Shown piece after piece: positions 59,369 to 64,000 of a DNA stretch of 64,000 nt (positions are counted from its first letter, which is position 1; every line of letters begins with the position of its first letter). The DNA comes from Lepeophtheirus salmonis (taxonomy: Eukaryota; Arthropoda; Copepoda; Siphonostomatoida; Caligidae): assembly GCF_016086655.4 (NCBI RefSeq), contig NC_052136.2, forward strand, positions 49,344,492 through 49,408,491. Direction: 5' to 3'. A program made the position numbers and the translations under genes. Below the pieces are notes generated by a model that worked only from the letters and a program-made list of their open reading frames with translations, was not told where the DNA came from and searched no databases.

Positions 59369-60180
59369 GGTCCAAAGATTCTTCAATTTATTGAGGTTAT
59401 GATTAGTGATGCATCAGTCCTTTGATTTTTTCCTAAAATGTCGATAGTTCATGTTTTTATAATAATACTAGCATATTATTTTTTTACTTAGGGTTATAAA
59501 TTATTCTGCTATATAACGGAGTTATTTAAAAAAAGAAAAAAACACCCTGATTGACGTCACGGATCGAATTTACCTTCTTTAAGGACCAAAAAGTAGAACC
59601 GTGGTCGTAAATAAGGTTCAACACAAAACTAGTTACAATGTGTATTTTCGGTTTCTTTCTTTACATATCCAAAAGCTTACGATTTACAACTCTTTCTATA
59701 CATATTACTACTATCTAAGTAATAAATGGACGTTACTTATCATGGAATTACTTCCTCTTTCCAACGCCCTAATGAAAAATAAAGTAATTATATGTCTTTA
59801 CCGCCTCCCTCTAAGTACTTGTATGTAACAATAAGCTATTTTGGGATATTATATTTACATAAATAAATGTTTGTTTTGTTTTATTAATTTGATCGTAAAG
59901 GGGTAGTAAAATTTTGTTGCTTTATGTATATTACTGAATTTTCCCCTATCCATCGAATCGCTATTTTAGATATGAGACACGTTACTCATTATTGGGTGTT
60001 CTATTGATATCTGATTACTTATTAAGTTCAATAATCAATTAAGATTGAGTGTTTAAAATTTATTCATATTTCGATATAGAAAAGCATACCAAATTAGTTA
60101 CAAACAAAACAAACCTAAGCTTTGTAGTTTCCTTACAAGTGAGAAACTGACACTTGAACGTAATCTACAAATTTCCATTT
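59369..60180. other. AT-rich spacer, no gene found
   Basis: The plus frame 59,601-59,828 is unrecognised. Nothing else seen. Confidence 0.5.
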
Positions 60181-60662
60181 GTGCACTACAAGCAGTTGGG
60201 CGTCTCTAGGACCACCGTCAACGCCGTCAGTAAGTCCATAACGTTACAGAGAAAAAAGGGATATGTCGAAAAGGCCCAAATTGACTCATGAGAGCTCATG
60301 CAAGAGATCTCGGGAGTTTGCACCAGAATTTCCATAGAGCTATAAAAAAAGTGGGAGGATGAAGAGGCCACTTTTTATACCAGCAATGAAAGAAACCCAT
60401 CTCATATGTTGCAAGACTCTTTTGAGTTATTTTGACCTCTTTTTTCACACTTTTGGTTCCCATACAACCCTGATGTCCCCCCCGGACTACAGCTTTCGTA
60501 TGTATCTCGAGGCAAAGGACTCCTGTGTACTTCATCCAAACGCCAAGGCCCTCAAACCCACTGTCAGCCAGTGCTGGGACGTCATTACGGAGGACTTCAT
60601 CCGCAATGGATGCCAGACCTGATACTGCCACCTGTGCTAAGGGCAGCTATATTTATTATTAA
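60181..60662 (+). pseudogene. Mariner-type transposase remnant with the catalytic core deleted
   Basis: The N-terminal piece (frame from 60,181) reads HYKQLGVSRTTVNAVSKSIT then LQRKKGYVEKAQIDS: a first HTH and the linker of a mariner-type transposase. After stops and a frameshift, the frame 60,359-60,622 carries the C-terminal part: PPDYSFRMYLEAKDSCVLHP, NAKALKPTVSQCWDVITEDF, IRNGCQT. The family reads YxVWxYLEAKxxxxxHPNxxALKxxVxxxWxxMxEDFIRNGC. After one more frameshift the end is AKGSYIYY with a stop at 60,660-60,662. The first and second catalytic blocks are missing. The 111-codon minus frame over it is an antisense shadow. Confidence 0.8.
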
Positions 60663-62787
60663 GAGAGTTCGGTTATACATCTATTAATATTATTAATTTT
60701 GTTGAAATTCTAATAATTATTAATAAATTAAATGTTGTTGAATTTTAAAATTCAAAATGTTCAGATTTTAATAGATCACTCGGTATTCATTCATAGCACC
60801 CTCACAATCAAAAATGAGCAAACCTTATTTGGATAAACAAACTAACAAAGCATTTATGACAACAGAATGGTGCAGATATTATGAGTCTAGAGAGTAAGAA
60901 ACCAAGTAAAGAACGCGTATACAATAAAGATTTAATACACTAAAATCCTCAAAAGATCAACAGCAGATGTATATTTATAAAAGCCACCTGTCGATATTAA
61001 ACATGTTGCGTCTCTCGTAAAAAAATCTTCATGGATAAAATTTCAAACAAATAATCAATCAAATATAAAAAATTAAAAATACTCATTTATTATCTTTCAT
61101 TGTTGCAAACGTATTAAACCATCAAAAAAGTTCAAAATAATTTAAGAAGTGTAATATGAAGAAAATCCTTCATTTTTGTATGAATATCAGTATAACCAGT
61201 CAGAAAATTACTTTGAATAAAATTAGTTCTCAATTTCTAAACATAAATTGTAATTTTTGAATTATAAATTATAGATACATTAATGTGATCCCACTGTAGT
61301 GAAGTTAGCAAAATGACCGTTTGTACAAATAAGATCAATTTTTATGGAAGACTTAAACTTGACCTGCCTTTGTAACTAGTAAATCTTATCTTGGATTTTT
61401 GTACGAAGTTAATGACCAAAGAGGCAAACTTTGTGTCAATTATTTTTATCAGTACATAAGTCATACAAAATGTCATCGAAGTGTGATTACTCTGTGTATT
61501 AAGTATTCCCTTGGTACAAAAATGTATTTTCAATTTTCTGTTTTTTTGTGATTGAATCATATAAAATATCCGAATAAATATAGAAATTTCTTAGAATTTT
61601 TTCCCAAATTAATCAGATGCAGATAATTCCCTATATATCGGCCCATGTCTAATAGACATTAACCATTGACATGATCATCATTCAATCTCAACCATCTGGA
61701 ATCCAATATATATAAGAATAATATACTTTGATAAGTCCTAAATTAAAAATAATGGTAAACTATTCTTTTGAATAAAAAAATTTACGAAACTATTTTAATT
61801 TTATATTGTGATACAATATTATATTATTAGTAAAAATAATACATAATAGACGTTCCTTTAAAAACCTAGGGTTTTTAAAGACCGATAACAGTGTTGGGAC
61901 TAAACATGGGACGGGGCGGATCTGAAACCCCATTTTAAAGTAAAAATTATCGTATGTATATATTCAAAGGCGTTACTAGCTTTTATCATTTAAGGGTTAA
62001 ATTACACTGGGAAACACGAATTTTGTACAAATTAATTGAAGCCAATAATCGATTATGTCATATAAATTCGGGACAATGATCCTTCATAGTCCTTTTTTAC
62101 CCTTAATACAATCACCAATTTAAAAGTAGGATATTTCAAACTTATGTAAAAGTATTTTTTATGATTATAAAACTGTTTTTTTATATTTATTCTGTATTTT
62201 GTTCTGAACTCGACATAATTCCATTTTTAGACTGAAAAATAGAATCGCCATTCTATATATTTATTACTTACATACATTATTACATATACAAATTTACATA
62301 GACCTTAATACAAATGCATAAAAAAATTATCACTATGTATTTATGTACCTATATAGTTTCTACATGTAAGTATTTTCTTAATATTCGAATAAAAGTAATA
62401 TATTTATCTGTAATATCCAAATACGATGAAAAATATTGTCTTATTTGCATCTAATAAAAAGATAGGGGCTGAATTATTTTATTACATAATAAATACGAAT
62501 AATAATTTTGCAACATAAAAAGAAATTTGCATCGATGAACAATCGATACGTGTAAATATAAATGGATTCTATTGTAAAGTATGACTTATTGATATTTTTA
62601 TATGTTGAAATAGTTTTAACTAAGAATTGTTATTTTTTTATATTTTTATTTGCAAATAAAAAATTTCAATTTAATAAACATATTTACTATTTTAAATATC
62701 AAATAAATTTGTCATTTAGCAATTTCATAAGGAATGGATTGATAGAAAAGTTGTTAAAGTTTATAATATAGAAATAAATTGTTTGTA
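60663..62787. other. AT-rich spacer with one perfect hairpin
   Basis: CTTTAAAAACC (61,856-61,866), TAG loop and GGTTTTTAAAG (61,870-61,880) form perfect 11-bp arms. Just beyond, a GGGACGGGGCGG stretch (about 61,908-61,920) is unusually GC-rich for this window. Frames at 61,342-61,560 and 62,562-62,771 are unrecognised. Confidence 0.5.
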
Positions 62788-63110
62788 CAGTCAAACCTGG
62801 TCTAACGTTCACCAGATATTAGTGTGTAATCTATCTAAGCGTCCATACCTAGTTCCCACCCAAGAGTTGTAAATTATATTAAGTATTTCTCAGCAATATA
62901 CTAACTAGTAGTCACACAAATTATTAAAAAAAACTACATAGGTTTATAGAAGAACTTGATTTTATTGACCCCTTTTTTAAACTTACATTTGACCGATAAG
63001 TACAAAAAGAAAAAATAATGAGCGGTAGTGTTTTGTCAGTACTTATTTATGTGGTTCAATACAGTCTTAGAACCGTTTCTTGTAGTCCTTTGGATAGGTT
63101 TTTTGAACTG
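62788..63110. mobile_element. Putative pogo/Tc1-like MITE, 323 bp, TA-flanked
   Basis: The left end after TA (62,786-62,787) reads CAGTCAAACCTGGTCTAACG. The right end, read inward from TA (63,111-63,112), reads CAGTTCAAAAAACCTATCCA. CAGTxxAACCT ends with TA flanks are typical of pogo/Tigger-type elements. The two ends agree only after a small gap. The interior has no transposase. Confidence 0.45.
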
Positions 63111-63112
63111 TA

Positions 63113-64000
63113 AGTATTAGAATTGATTAAAAACTAGCAATAAATATGCCCTAAATAAGGACCATCATATCCCTATTGACCACCATTGACTTATAAACCC
63201 TCACTAGATGAGTTAATACATCAAATATGAAAATATTATAGAGAATATATAAAGTTATTATTATGGAGGTTGTTATGAAATCCAGATGACGTCACCTGTT
63301 GTCGGGATATTTATGCCATAATAATCTATTTAAAAAAATTATATATAAACTTTTTTTTTTTTGATTTTCAGGATTTCATATATAAGAGTTAGTAAATAAT
63401 TCAGTGGGGTATACATCAGTTGACATGATCTTATGTGACACGAGTGCCCTCAAGTTAGCTGTACTTCACATAACATGTTTTCCCCAAATGTTTGTCTTTA
63501 TCTATCACTCTCTATCTGGGAATTAATAGTATGCAATTTCTGCCCGGACATCAATTTTATATTATATTGCATTCAAAAATAAACTATTTTTAACTTTCGA
63601 ATTCTCTCAAACTACTATACCTTATTTTAGAAGTCACCTGTACTAAACGAGTATATAGTTAGTTTATTTTGCCTTATCGCTTAATACAGGATGACTGTAT
63701 CTTTATGTATTAAAATTCTTTCAAGGTGAAGTGAAAGCATTGATAAAAATATCTATGTGCATAGATATATAAATAGATACTAAGTTACAGCATTGAAGCA
63801 GTTCTTTAATGACTAGTAGATTTGAAAAGGTCGTTCAAACTATATATGTAGTAATTATCACTATTGTGCAAAAATACACAGATCCTTAATGAACACTTTG
63901 AGGATTTAATAATCTTTTACCATATATTTACACAATAAAATATTTCGAAAATGATATTATTATGAGTCAGCTAAGATGAAAAAAATTATTTAATTATTTT
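63113..64000. other. AT-rich spacer, no gene found
   Basis: Nothing recognisable up to the right edge. Confidence 0.5.

Noticed and set aside
60296..60631. 111-codon minus-strand frame
   Set aside because: Antisense shadow of the mariner C-terminal piece on the plus strand.
1..64000. A novel multi-gene system (defence, biosynthesis or similar)
   Set aside because: No adjacent intact coding genes exist here; all recognisable coding sequence is decayed transposon protein.

Overview
The window looks like animal (arthropod) nuclear DNA. It is strongly AT-rich by eye, has no operon-like gene packing, and holds no open frame above about 130 codons that resembles a host gene. Everything recognisable is transposon-derived. 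The mix of Tc1/mariner transposase relics, several with NPxDY-type third motifs, resembles what I recall from parasitic copepods of the Lepeophtheirus/Caligus type. That assignment is an inference from memory, not a database result. I found no host protein-coding gene, tRNA, rRNA or CRISPR array.

Layout. Positions 1-690 (minus) hold a decayed LINE reverse transcriptase running off the left edge. Positions 690-15,500 are mostly AT-rich spacer with copies of a roughly 150-bp SINE-like repeat, a diverged inverted-repeat pair (7530-7626 and 8867-8964), a TA-flanked inverted-repeat element (8189-9748) and a mariner N-terminal relic (11,807-12,175). A near-perfect 25-bp hairpin (15,483-15,538) sits just upstream of a second mariner N-terminal relic. 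From 15.8 to 31 kb the sequence is nearly empty apart from a hairpin element at 23,215-23,375, a mariner C-terminal relic at 23.8 kb (minus) and an unclassified transposon scrap at 26.8 kb. From 31 to 39.4 kb six separate degenerate mariner transposases lie within about 8.3 kb. A degraded two-ORF LINE fills 44.6-48.3 kb; its reverse transcriptase shares motifs with the one at the left edge. From 49 to 56 kb there are MITE-like inverted repeats and another mariner relic.

The best preserved element is at 56,954-58,281: a TA-flanked, 1328-bp mariner-like element with matching terminal inverted repeats. Its transposase reads in one frame with only three internal stops and with Asn at the third catalytic position (D,D37N). 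It sits 10 bp from a second, internally deleted mariner of a different (D,D34D-type) subfamily at 56,056-56,943. The right end holds another mariner relic (60,181-60,662) and a TA-flanked, pogo-like MITE (62,788-63,110).

The genes do not form a pathway. The window reads as a graveyard of successive DNA-transposon and LINE insertions in non-coding DNA. I saw no convincing undescribed system. The most useful leads are the SINE-like family, the unclassified transposon scrap at 26.8 kb, the uncatalogued inverted-repeat elements and the adjacent mariner pair.
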